From JAFDVN01 sp964472275 (lineage in GTDB: Bacteria > Acidobacteriota > Holophagae > Holophagales > Holophagaceae): 64,000 nucleotides of DNA. The notes under the pieces were generated by a model, which saw only the letters and a list, made by a program, of their open reading frames with translations, was not told where the DNA came from and did no database searches. The stretch is taken from NCBI GenBank assembly GCA_964472275.1, contig CAYYJN010000005.1:1-64000 (forward strand), in the 5' to 3' direction. Both the position numbers and the translations under genes were made by a program. This document shows, piece by piece, positions 17,208-25,149 of this stretch (its first letter is position 1; each line of letters opens with the position of its first letter).

Positions 17208-17912
17208 ATGGTGGACATCCCCTACCAAAACCCCTACGAAGCGCCCCAGGCTCCGGTGCTGGAGCAGCCCACGGACTTCAGTCATTTGCCGCCGATCCCG
17301 TGGGAGGATCCCGAGACCTACCCCGGCCTTTGGAAGCGCATCGGCGCGATGTTCTCGCTTCTCTTCTCCAATCCGCTTGAGCTGGCGGACCGGATCACGG
17401 TGACGGATGGGCTCGCGCCCGCGTGGCGCTTCAACCTGCTCATGGCCGTGCCTTATCTCGCGTTCATGGGCGTGATGTTCCTCTTCATGGGCGGCATGAT
17501 GGCCGTTCTCCCCGGAGACCCCGCCATGCCGAAGGGGCTGATGGCCGGCATCTTCGGCGGTGAATTCCTCTTCTTCGCCATCCTGCTGGCCGTGGGCATG
17601 TTCCTCTACGGCGCGATCCTCCACGCGACGCTCTGGATGTGGGGCGGGACGCGGGAAGGGGCCGGACTCGGTCAAACGGTGCGAGCCTGCGGCTACCTCT
17701 GGGGCTTCGTGAATCTGGGAATGGTCGTGCCATGCCTGAACCTGTTCGTGATGCTCGGCGGAATCGTCTACCTGGGCATGGGCCTCGCGCGCATCCACCG
17801 CACGGACACCTGGCGGGGCATCTGCGCGGTGCTGACGCCCGTGTTCCTCTGCTGTATGGGCTACGGGCTCTTCCTCGCCTTCGCCTTCAAGATGACGGCT
17901 CTCAAGCACTGA
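17208..17912 (+). CDS. YIP1-family membrane protein (second of a pair)
   Basis: The 234-residue paralogue of the previous gene starts two bases after its stop (TGA-CA-ATG). It shares the N-terminal PWEDPETYPG phrase with its neighbour (PWEDEATHPG), the helix phrase ATLWMWGGTREGAGLGQTV and the C-terminal LARIHRTDTWRG. It has about five membrane segments and a short Asn/Pro-rich cytoplasmic start (YQNPYEAPQAP). The end overlaps the convergent crotonase gene by 11 bp. A third family member lies at 33119-33853. Confidence 0.85.
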   Translation: MVDIPYQNPYEAPQAPVLEQPTDFSHLPPIPWEDPETYPGLWKRIGAMFSLLFSNPLELADRITVTDGLAPAWRFNLLMAVPYLAFMGVMFLFMGGMMAVLPGDPAMPKGLMAGIFGGEFLFFAILLAVGMFLYGAILHATLWMWGGTREGAGLGQTVRACGYLWGFVNLGMVVPCLNLFVMLGGIVYLGMGLARIHRTDTWRGICAVLTPVFLCCMGYGLFLAFAFKMTALKH

Positions 17913-18525
17913 GCCAATCGCGCACCGCCGCCCGCGCGGCTTCGAATTTCACGACGCGCTGGATGGCTCCGGCCGCGAGCGCGTCGCGCTCGTTCCAATG
18001 TTCAAGGGACGCAAAGAGCCGTGCCGCGCCCGCCGCGCCCAGCAGTTCCGGCAACCGCACCGTGCCGCCGAAGCCGGTGAGGATGCCGTGCTTGGCCGCC
18101 GGGTGCGCCATGCGCAGCCCTTCCGCAGCCCAGCGTTCCTGCCCGTGCAACGCGAGGTCGCAGCCGCCGCCCATGGCGACGCCGGAAAGGAGCGTGAGCG
18201 AGCGCCAGCCTGGCCAGAGCAGCGCGCGCATCACCCGCTGGCCGCGCCGCGCGAAGGCGTCGGCGCTTTCAGGCGTGAGCGCGGCCACTTCATGCAGATC
18301 CGCCCCAGCGCTGAAGTGACGGCCCACGCCGTCCATCCATCCGGACGCGCTGAGGGCCACGCGGCGGACGCCGTGGAAGCGCAGCTCCGTGAACAACGCG
18401 TCCAACGCGAGCAGCGTTCCAGAATGGAGGCGGTTCAACCCATCGCCCGAGGCGAGGCCGATCCACGCCCAGCCCGGGCCTTCCAGGAGATCCAGATTCG
18501 TCGCCCCGTCGAAGACGCGTCTCAT
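17902..18525 (-). CDS. Short enoyl-CoA hydratase/isomerase-family protein
   Basis: The 207-residue protein belongs to the crotonase fold. The first oxyanion-hole segment HFSAGADLHEV lies near residue 70, and the second, GVAMGGGCDLAL, near residue 120. Crotonases hydrate, isomerise or otherwise handle CoA thioesters. The usual length is 255-270 residues; here the C-terminal helical part that closes the active site and builds the trimer is largely missing, so activity or specificity may differ. Its ATG overlaps the miaA stop (ATGA), so it is probably translated from the same message. Confidence 0.8.
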   Translation of the reverse strand: MRRVFDGATNLDLLEGPGWAWIGLASGDGLNRLHSGTLLALDALFTELRFHGVRRVALSASGWMDGVGRHFSAGADLHEVAALTPESADAFARRGQRVMRALLWPGWRSLTLLSGVAMGGGCDLALHGQERWAAEGLRMAHPAAKHGILTGFGGTVRLPELLGAAGAARLFASLEHWNERDALAAGAIQRVVKFEAARAAVRDWLSA

Positions 18526-19406
18526 GGCAGCCCCAGCTTGGCGAGCGCGGCTTCCACGGGCTCCGTGTCCGGGTCCCACACGGCGGCCTCTTTCAATTGA
18601 TGGCGGAACCAAGTGGCCTGGCGCTTGGCGTAGGCTTGGGTCTCGATGACGATGCGATCCACGCCTTCGCCGTCCATGAGCGCTTCATAGCCCAGAGGGC
18701 GCAGCGTGCGCAGATCCACCTCGTGGCCTTCGCGGAGGAGCCGCGCCACTTCCTCGGGCCAGCCATCCCGCATCTGCGCGGCGATGCGCGCCTCCACCCG
18801 CGCGCGGCGCGCATCCCGCGTTGGCGCGACGACGAGCACGCGCCAGCCTTCCGGAAGGGCCGCGGCGCGACCTTCCCGCAACTCCGAAGGGCGGCGGCCG
18901 GTGGCGAGATGCAAGGCGAGCGCCCGCTGGACGCGGGACGCGTCGTTGGGATGAAGTTCACGGCCGCGCACCGGGTCCACCGCCGCGAGGTAGCGATGGA
19001 GGCGCGGCGCGCCGAGGCGATCTCCCAGAGTCCGGACCTTCGCCACGGTGGCGTTCTCGACGGAAGGCAGCTCGGAAAGCTGGCCCCAGATGCCGCGCAG
19101 GTAGAGGCCCGAACCCGTCACCAGCACAGGATTCCGCGCTTCGCCGAGCCAGCCGCGGACGAGCGCGCCGAAGGTCGCGGGATTGGGGCGCGCGGAGAGC
19201 GGCAGCGCGCCGTAGCCCACATGGGGCGCGCCCTTCTGTTCGGCGACCGATGGCTGGCCCGTGCCGATCTCCAACCCGCGGATGGCCTGGAAGGGATCGC
19301 CGTTCACCACAGTCCCGCCGATCACCTGCGCCACGGCCACGGCCAGCGCGGATTTGCCCGAGGCGGTGGGACCAAGGATCGCGATCATGACGGAGACAGC
19401 CTGCAT
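18522..19406 (-). CDS. miaA: tRNA dimethylallyltransferase MiaA
   Basis: MiaA adds a dimethylallyl group to A37 of tRNAs reading UNN codons. The P-loop GPTASGKSALA lies near residue 12, and the RGLEIGTGQPS segment follows; the C-terminus has the YAKRQATWFRHQ motif typical of the family. The segment usually written DSxQVYRG here reads GDPFQAIRG, so the conserved Ser and Tyr are replaced. The frame opens at 19406, but MIAILGPT at 19388 is an equally good start and is closer to the normal length. The next gene upstream on the strand is a PIN toxin-like gene. Confidence 0.9.
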   Translation of the reverse strand: MQAVSVMIAILGPTASGKSALAVAVAQVIGGTVVNGDPFQAIRGLEIGTGQPSVAEQKGAPHVGYGALPLSARPNPATFGALVRGWLGEARNPVLVTGSGLYLRGIWGQLSELPSVENATVAKVRTLGDRLGAPRLHRYLAAVDPVRGRELHPNDASRVQRALALHLATGRRPSELREGRAAALPEGWRVLVVAPTRDARRARVEARIAAQMRDGWPEEVARLLREGHEVDLRTLRPLGYEALMDGEGVDRIVIETQAYAKRQATWFRHQLKEAAVWDPDTEPVEAALAKLGLP

Positions 19407-19413
19407 GGGATCT

Positions 19414-19806
19414 CTATCTCACCAAACGGATTTTCGGACCCTTGCTTCCGAGCTTGGCCCAGATCTGGTCGGCGGTGAGCACTTCCGCTTGCTCAAGGAG
19501 GGCCGTGGCGAGGCACAGCCGGTCCCCGAGCGAAAGCCCTAGGATCTTGCCCGCCAACGCCAATTCCGCGGCTTGGAAGGCCTGCGCTTCCGTCACCGGA
19601 AGCACTTCCAGATTGGGCACCGCGAGCAGCCTCCGGGCTTTGCCGATGTCTTTCAGGACCGCATGGAGCTTGGCCGCCGCCTCCGATAGGTTCGCCGCGG
19701 AAATGAAGCAGTCTTCCTCGCGGAGCGCGGCGCGGACCTTGTCGTGCCCCGGCTCCTCTTGGATCAGCACCAACACGGCGCTGGCATCGAGGACCACCTT
19801 AGCCAC
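19414..19806 (-). CDS. PIN-domain ribonuclease toxin (VapC type)
   Basis: The 130-residue PIN domain has the expected acidic residues: Asp in VLDASAV near residue 8, Glu in NLSEAAAK, Asp in SLGDRLCLATAL and Asp in VLTADQIW. VapC toxins cut tRNA or rRNA in the absence of their antitoxin. It starts with GTG at 19806, inside the last 8 bp of the AbrB-like antitoxin gene, the classic order and overlap of VapBC modules. It lies only 7 bp upstream of miaA. Confidence 0.9.
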   Translation of the reverse strand: MAKVVLDASAVLVLIQEEPGHDKVRAALREEDCFISAANLSEAAAKLHAVLKDIGKARRLLAVPNLEVLPVTEAQAFQAAELALAGKILGLSLGDRLCLATALLEQAEVLTADQIWAKLGSKGPKIRLVR

Positions 19807-20056
19807 GCGACGCCTCGGCGCGGCGGTCGCTCATGAGTTCCGCCGACAGCGAAGGCGCGTCCGCGAGGAGTTTCCGCGCCTCCTCCTGCAACTGGTCGAG
19901 CGCTTCATCCACCGGGATGAGCAGCAGGCCATGCTTGGTCAGCCGCGCGACCATCCGGGAGCCTTCCACCAGGTGGAGGGCTTGGCGCAACCGCGAAGGG
20001 ATGACCACCCGCCCGCCCTGGGCGAGTTGCAGAGTCGCTTCGATCGTGGCGCCCAT
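19799..20056 (-). CDS. AbrB-like antitoxin paired with the PIN toxin
   Basis: The 85-residue protein has an N-terminal SpoVT/AbrB swapped-hairpin DNA-binding domain: LAQGGRVVIPSRLRQALHL, followed by GSRMVARLTKHGLLLIPV. An acidic C-terminal helix (LDQLQEEARKLLADAP) probably binds and blocks the toxin. GGAGG stands six bases before the ATG at 20056. Its stop overlaps the toxin start by 8 bp. Antitoxins of this kind normally repress their own promoter, here the AT-rich stretch just upstream. Confidence 0.88.
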   Translation of the reverse strand: MGATIEATLQLAQGGRVVIPSRLRQALHLVEGSRMVARLTKHGLLLIPVDEALDQLQEEARKLLADAPSLSAELMSDRRAEASRG

Positions 20057-20161
20057 TGAAATCCTCCAATTATTAAGATAAGTCAGAATAGACAATTTGC
20101 CATATTTGTAGAAATGCCACATGAAACCTCCCGTGGGCTTGGCGGCATCCAATCCCTAGCC
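20057..20161. promoter_or_regulatory. AT-rich divergent control region of the toxin-antitoxin pair
   Basis: The first 60 bp are strikingly AT-rich. On the minus strand they contain TCTTAATAATTGGAGG, with a -10-like AATAAT and then the antitoxin ribosome binding site. This is the likely promoter and autoregulatory operator of the antitoxin-toxin operon. The right part leads into the exported-protein gene at 20162. Confidence 0.5.
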
Positions 20162-20485
20162 ATGCGCCTTCTCCCCGCCCTCCTTCTGCTTTCGCTGCCC
20201 TTGGCAGCGCAGGGCTCGTTGACGCCCTACCTGCCGGGGCATGACCGGGACCTCTACCACCAGGCGAAGGAGGCTCAGGCGACGGTGGAGATCGTCGGCA
20301 CCCTCAGCAAGGAGGAGCTGCGGCAGATCCGCTTCCAGGAATTCATGGCCTGGTTCCTCCCCGATCTGCACCGCTTCCTGGGCCGCTACGGAAGTGTGGC
20401 CACGCCGGTGCCCGAGGCGATCCGGCTCACGGAGCCGCCCGCGCAGGCGAGGGTTTACCCGTTGGGTCCGCCCGCGGCCTTCTGA
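20162..20485 (+). CDS. Small exported protein, unknown
   Basis: The 107-residue protein starts with a clear signal peptide (MRLLPALLLLSLPLAAQG). The mature part, about 88 residues, is alpha-helical and charged (HQAKEAQATVEIV, LSKEELRQIRFQEFMAWFLP) and ends with a proline-rich tail. An earlier in-frame ATG at 20114 would spoil the signal peptide and has no good ribosome binding site. I know no family for it. Confidence 0.65.
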   Translation: MRLLPALLLLSLPLAAQGSLTPYLPGHDRDLYHQAKEAQATVEIVGTLSKEELRQIRFQEFMAWFLPDLHRFLGRYGSVATPVPEAIRLTEPPAQARVYPLGPPAAF

Positions 20486-20530
20486 GAAGTGTTCCTTCGT
20501 GGAATGCCAAGGCCCTGATCCGTTGGGCCT

Positions 20531-20715
20531 GGAAAGAGGGACACAGAGGCGCACCTTCGAGCGGCCAGCGGAAGCCATGGGTTGAGGGCGCGAGGCCTGG
20601 AGGTTCTCAAGGGCCTCCCGCCCTCGCGCCCTCAACCTTGCCGCGCAGCGGCAAGCCCGCCTGGCCCCCTCTGCGTTCTCTGTGCTTCCTCTGCGATCTC
20701 TGTGTTCCCGCGGTT
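20531..20715. repeat. Nested intergenic inverted repeats (copy A2 with inner hairpin)
   Basis: The outer part is of the CACAGAG family: GGACACAGAGGCGC on the left; CTCTGCG, CTCTGTG and CTCTGTGTTCCC words on the right. Inside it is a perfect 16-bp inverted repeat with arms GGTTGAGGGCGCGAGG (20580-20595) and its complement (20622-20637), looped by 26 bases. The element fills most of the 258-bp gap between two convergent genes and could act as a two-way terminator, although there are no T-runs. Confidence 0.75.
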
Positions 20716-20743
20716 GTCGCCGAGGAAAACAGACTCAATGAAC

Positions 20744-21085
20744 CTAGGGCGCCATCAGCCGAGGCAACAACGCCGCCGCTTGATCCCGGGCCAATCGCGC
20801 GGCTTCGACGGCGTGGTGGGCGGCGTCGGTGGAGGCCTGCTCGGGCGTGAGCAGAGCCTCCAGTTGATCCCGCAATCGCGCGACGCCGCCTTCCGGATCG
20901 GGAAGGTGGCGATCCGCGGCGGCGTCCAGGATGGCGAGGAAGCAGCGGAGCGCGTCGCAGGCCGCCGTGACGATGGCCTGCGGGTTGCGGCCATCCACTT
21001 CCAACGCGAGGGCGGCGGCGAGGAAGCGCAGGCCCTCTTCAAATCGCCCTTGATGAAGCCCGCCCGCGCCGCTGCCGGAGTTCAA
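20744..21085 (-). CDS. Hypothetical helical protein behind purF
   Basis: The 113-residue frame begins at a TTG (21085) five bases after the purF stop and ends at 20744. The product is alpha-helical and alanine-rich (GRFEEGLRFLAAALALEVDG, VTAACDALRCFLAIL, DQLEALLTPEQAS). It has no signal or membrane helix. Codon choice agrees with coding. The TTG start is the only reasonable start after purF, but its ribosome binding site is weak. No family is recognised; four-helix or HEPN-like folds would fit. Confidence 0.55.
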   Translation of the reverse strand: MNSGSGAGGLHQGRFEEGLRFLAAALALEVDGRNPQAIVTAACDALRCFLAILDAAADRHLPDPEGGVARLRDQLEALLTPEQASTDAAHHAVEAARLARDQAAALLPRLMAP

Positions 21086-21090
21086 ACGAT

Positions 21091-22506
21091 TCAAGCCTCG
21101 AAAGGGGCGAGGCCGGGCGCGGCGACTTTGGCGGTCTCGGGTTCGACGGGATAGTCGCCGGTGAAGCAGGCATAGCAAAAGCCTTCGCCCTTGAGCTCGT
21201 CCTGCACGGCTTCCTGGAGATCATCCATCGTGAGGTAGCCCAGCGAATCCGCGTCCACGAAGGCGCGGATGGCTTCGGTGTCGCGGCTGCTGGCGATGAG
21301 CTGTTCGCGGCTCGGCGTGTCAATGCCGTAGAAACAACTGTGCGTCGTCGGCGGGCTGGAGATGCGCAGGTGGACCTCTTTGGCCCCGGCCTCGCGGACC
21401 ATCTGCACGATCTTCTTGCTCGTGGTGCCGCGCACGATGCTGTCGTCCACGAGCACGACGCGCCTGCCCTTCACGAGACTGCGGATGGGGTTCAGCTTCA
21501 CCTTCACGCCGAAGGAGCGGATAGCCTGCTTGGGCTCGATGAAGGTGCGGCCCACATAGTGGTTGCGGATCATGCCGAACTCGAAGGGGATGCCGCTCTC
21601 CTCCGCGTAGCCCAGCGCCGCGGCGACGCCGCTGTCGGGCACGGGCACGACCATGTCGGCCTCCACGCCGTGCCGCTTCGCCAGCAGGCGGCCCATGGCG
21701 CGGCGCGTCGCGGCGACCGTGCGGCCATAGACGAGGCTGTCGGGCCGCGCGAAGTAGACATGCTCGAAGACGCAAGGCTTGCCGCCCACCTTCGGACGCG
21801 GGAACTCAGTCGTGCATCCGCCCTTCCGGCAGATGACCAATTCGCCGGGCTCCACATCGCGGGTGTATTCGGCGCCGACGAGGTCGAAGGCGCAGGTCTC
21901 GGACGCGAAGACGATGCCCGCTCCCGAGCCGCTTCCCAGCGAGCCCATGGCCAGCGGGCGGAAACCGCGGGGATCGCGCGTCGCCATGAGCGCGTCCTCG
22001 GTGAGAATGAGCAGGCTGAAGGCGCCCTCGATCTGGCGGAGGGCATCCACCACCGCGCCTTCGATGGAATCCGCCTGGGAGCGGTTGATGAGCGCGAGGA
22101 TCACTTCCGAATCGCTGGGGCTCGTGAAGGTGTGGCCTTCCTCGATGAGCTTGGCGCGCAGGCGCTCGGTGTTCGTCAGATTGCCGTTGTGGCAGAGCGC
22201 CACCTGGCCGAAGCGGCCGTGGATGAGGAAGGGATGGGCCGCGCTCGCCACATTGCCGCCCGTGGTGCTGTAGCGCGTGTGGCCGATGGCCGCGTCGCCG
22301 GGCAGCGAATCCAGCGTGGCTTCGTCGAAAATGTCCGCCACATAGCCCTGGTCCTTGTGGAGGTGCAGCTCGCCGTGATCGCGCGAACAGATGCCGGCGG
22401 CCTCCTGCCCCCGGTGCTGAAGCGCGTAAAGGCCCAGGTAGGTCTGGCGAGAAGCCTCCGACGCCGGACTGATGCCGAACACCCCGCATTCATCCCTGAA
22501 CGGCAT
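21091..22506 (-). CDS. purF: Amidophosphoribosyltransferase PurF (Fe-S type)
   Basis: PurF makes phosphoribosylamine from PRPP and glutamine, the first committed step of purine synthesis. The N-terminus MPFRDECGVFGI carries the catalytic Cys after a six-residue propeptide-like leader, as in the Bacillus-type enzyme. The PRPP loop is VVLVDDSIVRGTTS. The four cysteines of the Bacillus-type [4Fe-4S] site seem present: KPCVFEHVYFARPDS, THSCFYGID and the pair in GFCYACFTGDYP. Length (471) is normal. A small unknown gene follows it closely. Confidence 0.97.
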   Translation of the reverse strand: MPFRDECGVFGISPASEASRQTYLGLYALQHRGQEAAGICSRDHGELHLHKDQGYVADIFDEATLDSLPGDAAIGHTRYSTTGGNVASAAHPFLIHGRFGQVALCHNGNLTNTERLRAKLIEEGHTFTSPSDSEVILALINRSQADSIEGAVVDALRQIEGAFSLLILTEDALMATRDPRGFRPLAMGSLGSGSGAGIVFASETCAFDLVGAEYTRDVEPGELVICRKGGCTTEFPRPKVGGKPCVFEHVYFARPDSLVYGRTVAATRRAMGRLLAKRHGVEADMVVPVPDSGVAAALGYAEESGIPFEFGMIRNHYVGRTFIEPKQAIRSFGVKVKLNPIRSLVKGRRVVLVDDSIVRGTTSKKIVQMVREAGAKEVHLRISSPPTTHSCFYGIDTPSREQLIASSRDTEAIRAFVDADSLGYLTMDDLQEAVQDELKGEGFCYACFTGDYPVEPETAKVAAPGLAPFEA

Positions 22507-22586
22507 GACGCCCCCAAAAAGCCATTGTAAACGCCGGGAACCGGAACCCGTAGCAGAGACACTGGAAGTCCATCCACGGAGCCTTC

Positions 22587-23309
22587 TTGCGCCCTGCCCT
22601 CGCCGCCCTCCTCCTGCTCGCGCCCGCCCTCAAGGCGGACGGCCTCAGCGATCTCCGCGCCGCGCTCCAGAAGCTGCCCGCGACCCAGGGCGTCAACGCC
22701 GAGGCCCAGGTGAGCCTCTGGAGCCGGAACGGAAAGGGCAAGGCGGCGAAGATCACTCAGGGCCAAGCTCACCTCCGGGTCGAGGAAGGCGCTTCCGGAT
22801 TGCGCCTCACCTGGGGCCGGTCCGAGCTGGATCGCATCCAGGCCGCCTCGGAGGCCAAGGACGAGGCTCCCAAGCGGGCCATGGGGAATCTCGATGCGGA
22901 GAAGGCCGGCGACCTCCTGGATGCCGCCAAGGGCCTTCTCCGCGCTCTGAAGAACGCCAATCTGCAAGAAGATCGGACCGACACCTGGCAAGGGCATCCC
23001 GTGCGGTTATTGGTCTTCTCGCTGGATGACATGAAGGACATGGACGAATCCGAGCGCAAGCACCTCAAGAGCTACACCCACACCGTGAGTGTCTGGATGA
23101 GCGCCGATGGCGTTCCCCTCGCGGTCAAATCCCAGACGGACCTCAAAGGCAGCTTCCTTCTCATCAGTTTTGAAAACCACACCCAGCTCACGCGGACCTT
23201 CACCCGCGTGGGCGACCGGCTCGTCGCCACGCATGAAGAGATCCTCGACTCCGGCGCGGGCGCGGGGGAGTCCGGTGAATCGAAGACCGTGACGGAACTG
23301 AAGCTTTAG
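22587..23309 (+). CDS. Exported protein, unknown
   Basis: The 240-residue frame starts at TTG 22587, with GGAG six bases upstream, and opens with a signal peptide (MRPALAALLLLAPALKADG). The mature protein has alternating strands and helices. Its second half (VWMSADGVPLAVKSQTDLKG, FTRVGDRLVATHEE) recalls outer-membrane lipoprotein-sorting or LolA-like beta sheets, but I cannot name a family. It meets the next gene tail to tail with a 4-bp overlap. Confidence 0.7.
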   Translation: MRPALAALLLLAPALKADGLSDLRAALQKLPATQGVNAEAQVSLWSRNGKGKAAKITQGQAHLRVEEGASGLRLTWGRSELDRIQAASEAKDEAPKRAMGNLDAEKAGDLLDAAKGLLRALKNANLQEDRTDTWQGHPVRLLVFSLDDMKDMDESERKHLKSYTHTVSVWMSADGVPLAVKSQTDLKGSFLLISFENHTQLTRTFTRVGDRLVATHEEILDSGAGAGESGESKTVTELKL

Positions 23310-23893
23310 CGGAGGACCGTCGCCGCGCCTTCGTCCGGAGTCGCGTGGTCCTGCTTCGCCCAAGCCTCCAGCGTGCCCAGCAGCGCCGTGCCGTCCTGGG
23401 GCGGCGCGGGGCTGGCGAGGCGGCCTGCGGCTTCGAGATGCAGTTCCACCCGCGCGAGGTCGCCGCCTTTCGGTTGGGCCGTCAGCTCCATCACCGCGAG
23501 GGTGCGCGGCGCGATTTCAGCGAGGGCGACGCTGCCCACGAGTCCCTTGGGCGTCCGCAGACCCCAGAAGGGAAGCGGACGACCGCCCACGGTGACGCGC
23601 ACGCTGGTCCGCGTGGCCTGGGGCACCGGCGTGGAAAGGAAGAGCAGGCCCGGCGCCCGGGCGAGGATGATCGCCTCCGCCATCCGGTCTTCGCCCGCCA
23701 CCGGGCGGATCACCCAGCCGCCGAGCCTGGGCTTCTGCACGCGGTTGAAGCTGCGGGTGGGCACGGTGGTGTCCACGGTGAAGCGGCCTTCCACCGGCGT
23801 CGCGCTGCCCCGGAACCAGAGCTTTAGGCGGTAGCGGAGGCCTTGAGCGGGAAGCGGGGACACCGCGATGAGAAGGAGCAGCAGCGCGCGCAT
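23306..23893 (-). CDS. Exported protein, unknown
   Basis: The 195-residue product starts with a signal peptide (MRALLLLLIAVSPLPAQG). Mostly beta-type sequence follows (LRYRLKLWFRGSATPVEGRF, SVRVTVGGRPLPFWGL) with a short C-terminal helix. It has no lipobox and no membrane helix after the signal, so it is probably periplasmic. It is convergent with the other exported protein gene at 22587. No family is recognised. Confidence 0.7.
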   Translation of the reverse strand: MRALLLLLIAVSPLPAQGLRYRLKLWFRGSATPVEGRFTVDTTVPTRSFNRVQKPRLGGWVIRPVAGEDRMAEAIILARAPGLLFLSTPVPQATRTSVRVTVGGRPLPFWGLRTPKGLVGSVALAEIAPRTLAVMELTAQPKGGDLARVELHLEAAGRLASPAPPQDGTALLGTLEAWAKQDHATPDEGAATVLR

Positions 23894-23918
23894 CCTTCAA
23901 GAATGCCATGCTGGAGCG

Positions 23919-24554
23919 ATGCCGCTCTGCTTCGACCTGGATGGAACCCTCGGCAGCTTCGGCGGCGGCTACCTGCTGCTGCGGGAAGCGCTGGCGGAGC
24001 TGTGGGGCTCGCCGGTGGACCGTGCGGAGTTGGAAGCCTGCGCCGGGAGCACGGATTGGGAGATCGTGGACGAGTTGCATCGGACCCGCTTTGGACGCGG
24101 CCTCGATGATGAGGGCTACCAAACCTTCGAAGCCGCCTGCCTCGCCAAATTCGAGGCGGCCTTCCACCCCGAAGGCCGCGCGCCCCTGCCCCACGCGGGC
24201 CTGCTCGAAGGGCTCGATCTGCTGCTGGCGCGCGGCCACGACCTCTGGCTCGTGAGCGGCAACACGCCGCGCGTGCTCGCCTTCAAGGCCGACGCGCTCC
24301 GCATTTCGCCCCGCGTCCGTCGCCTCGGCTCCCTGCCCCACCGGGATCGCGCGGGCCTCATTCGCCTCGCGATGGAGGCGGGCCCAGCGCCCCATCTCTA
24401 CGCGGGCGACCGCCCCCACGACCGGGACGCGGCGCGCGAAGCGGGTGTGCCCTTCCTCGCCGTGGGCGACGCGGCCCCGGGCCTACATCCCATCCTCGCG
24501 CCCCACGCGGAAGCGGAGGCGGTGGTGGCCGCGGTGGAATCGCTGCTCGGCTAA
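23919..24554 (+). CDS. HAD-superfamily phosphatase
   Basis: The 211-residue protein has all HAD motifs: motif I CFDLDGTLGS at the N-terminus (nucleophile Asp), motif II LWLVSGNTPR, the conserved basic residue after it, and motif III YAGDRPHDRDAAREAG. A helical cap lies between motifs I and II, as in phosphoglycolate phosphatase-like enzymes. GGAG stands close before the ATG. The substrate is open; candidates are phosphoglycolate and other small phosphate esters. The last 4 bp overlap the Sel1 gene. Confidence 0.88.
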   Translation: MPLCFDLDGTLGSFGGGYLLLREALAELWGSPVDRAELEACAGSTDWEIVDELHRTRFGRGLDDEGYQTFEAACLAKFEAAFHPEGRAPLPHAGLLEGLDLLLARGHDLWLVSGNTPRVLAFKADALRISPRVRRLGSLPHRDRAGLIRLAMEAGPAPHLYAGDRPHDRDAAREAGVPFLAVGDAAPGLHPILAPHAEAEAVVAAVESLLG

Positions 24555-25060
24555 TTGCCTCGCCAGAAGAGCAGGACGAGGCCGAGGACCGCCACGGCCG
24601 CGACGATCCAAAGGCCCGTCATCCTCACGGGCGGGGCTTGACCTTGATCCAGCACTTGGCGCGAGGCTTCGGTGGGATTGCGCTCGGTGCCGTCGCCCGT
24701 CTCGTAGGCGTGGATGAGCCAGGCCCGCGCCTTCTTGTGGCCCAACTCCGCCGCGCGGCGGTACCAGGTCTCGGCTTCCTTGGCGTTCTGCAAGCGGCCT
24801 TCGCCCCAGCGGAGGATTTCGGCGAAGCGGTACATCCCTTCGGGATTTCCCGCCTCCGCCGCGCGTTCGAACCACAGCGACGCGTAGCCGCGCTCCAGAG
24901 GGAAGTCCTTGGAGCCGTGGTAGTAGGCGTCGCCCACCTTGACCATGGCTTCGGGGTCGCCTTCCTCCGCCGCCTTCAGCAGCCCGGCCTTCGTCCCGAG
25001 CATCGCGCCGAGATTGAAGCTGCCGGTGGACCGTTCGGGAGCGCCAGTCTGGGCCATCAT
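24551..25060 (-). CDS. Sel1-repeat protein with C-terminal membrane anchor
   Basis: The 169-residue protein has about three Sel1-like repeats (AAEEGDPEAMVKVGDAYYHG, AAEAGNPEGMYRFAEILRWG, AAELGHKKARAWLIHAYETG). It ends with one membrane helix (MTGLWIVAAVAVLGLVLLFW). AAGAGG precedes a double ATG at 25060/25057; a further ATG at 25072 is less likely. Sel1 repeats bind other proteins. The tail anchor leaves the repeats in the cytoplasm. It lies next to a second, larger Sel1 protein. Confidence 0.8.
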   Translation of the reverse strand: MMAQTGAPERSTGSFNLGAMLGTKAGLLKAAEEGDPEAMVKVGDAYYHGSKDFPLERGYASLWFERAAEAGNPEGMYRFAEILRWGEGRLQNAKEAETWYRRAAELGHKKARAWLIHAYETGDGTERNPTEASRQVLDQGQAPPVRMTGLWIVAAVAVLGLVLLFWRGN

Positions 25061-25149
25061 CCACCTCTTCATGGGGAAATGTCGGCATGAGCATGGACTC
25101 GGCAAGGGGCAATGACAAGTCCTGATCGGAGAATCCAGAAATTTCGCCC

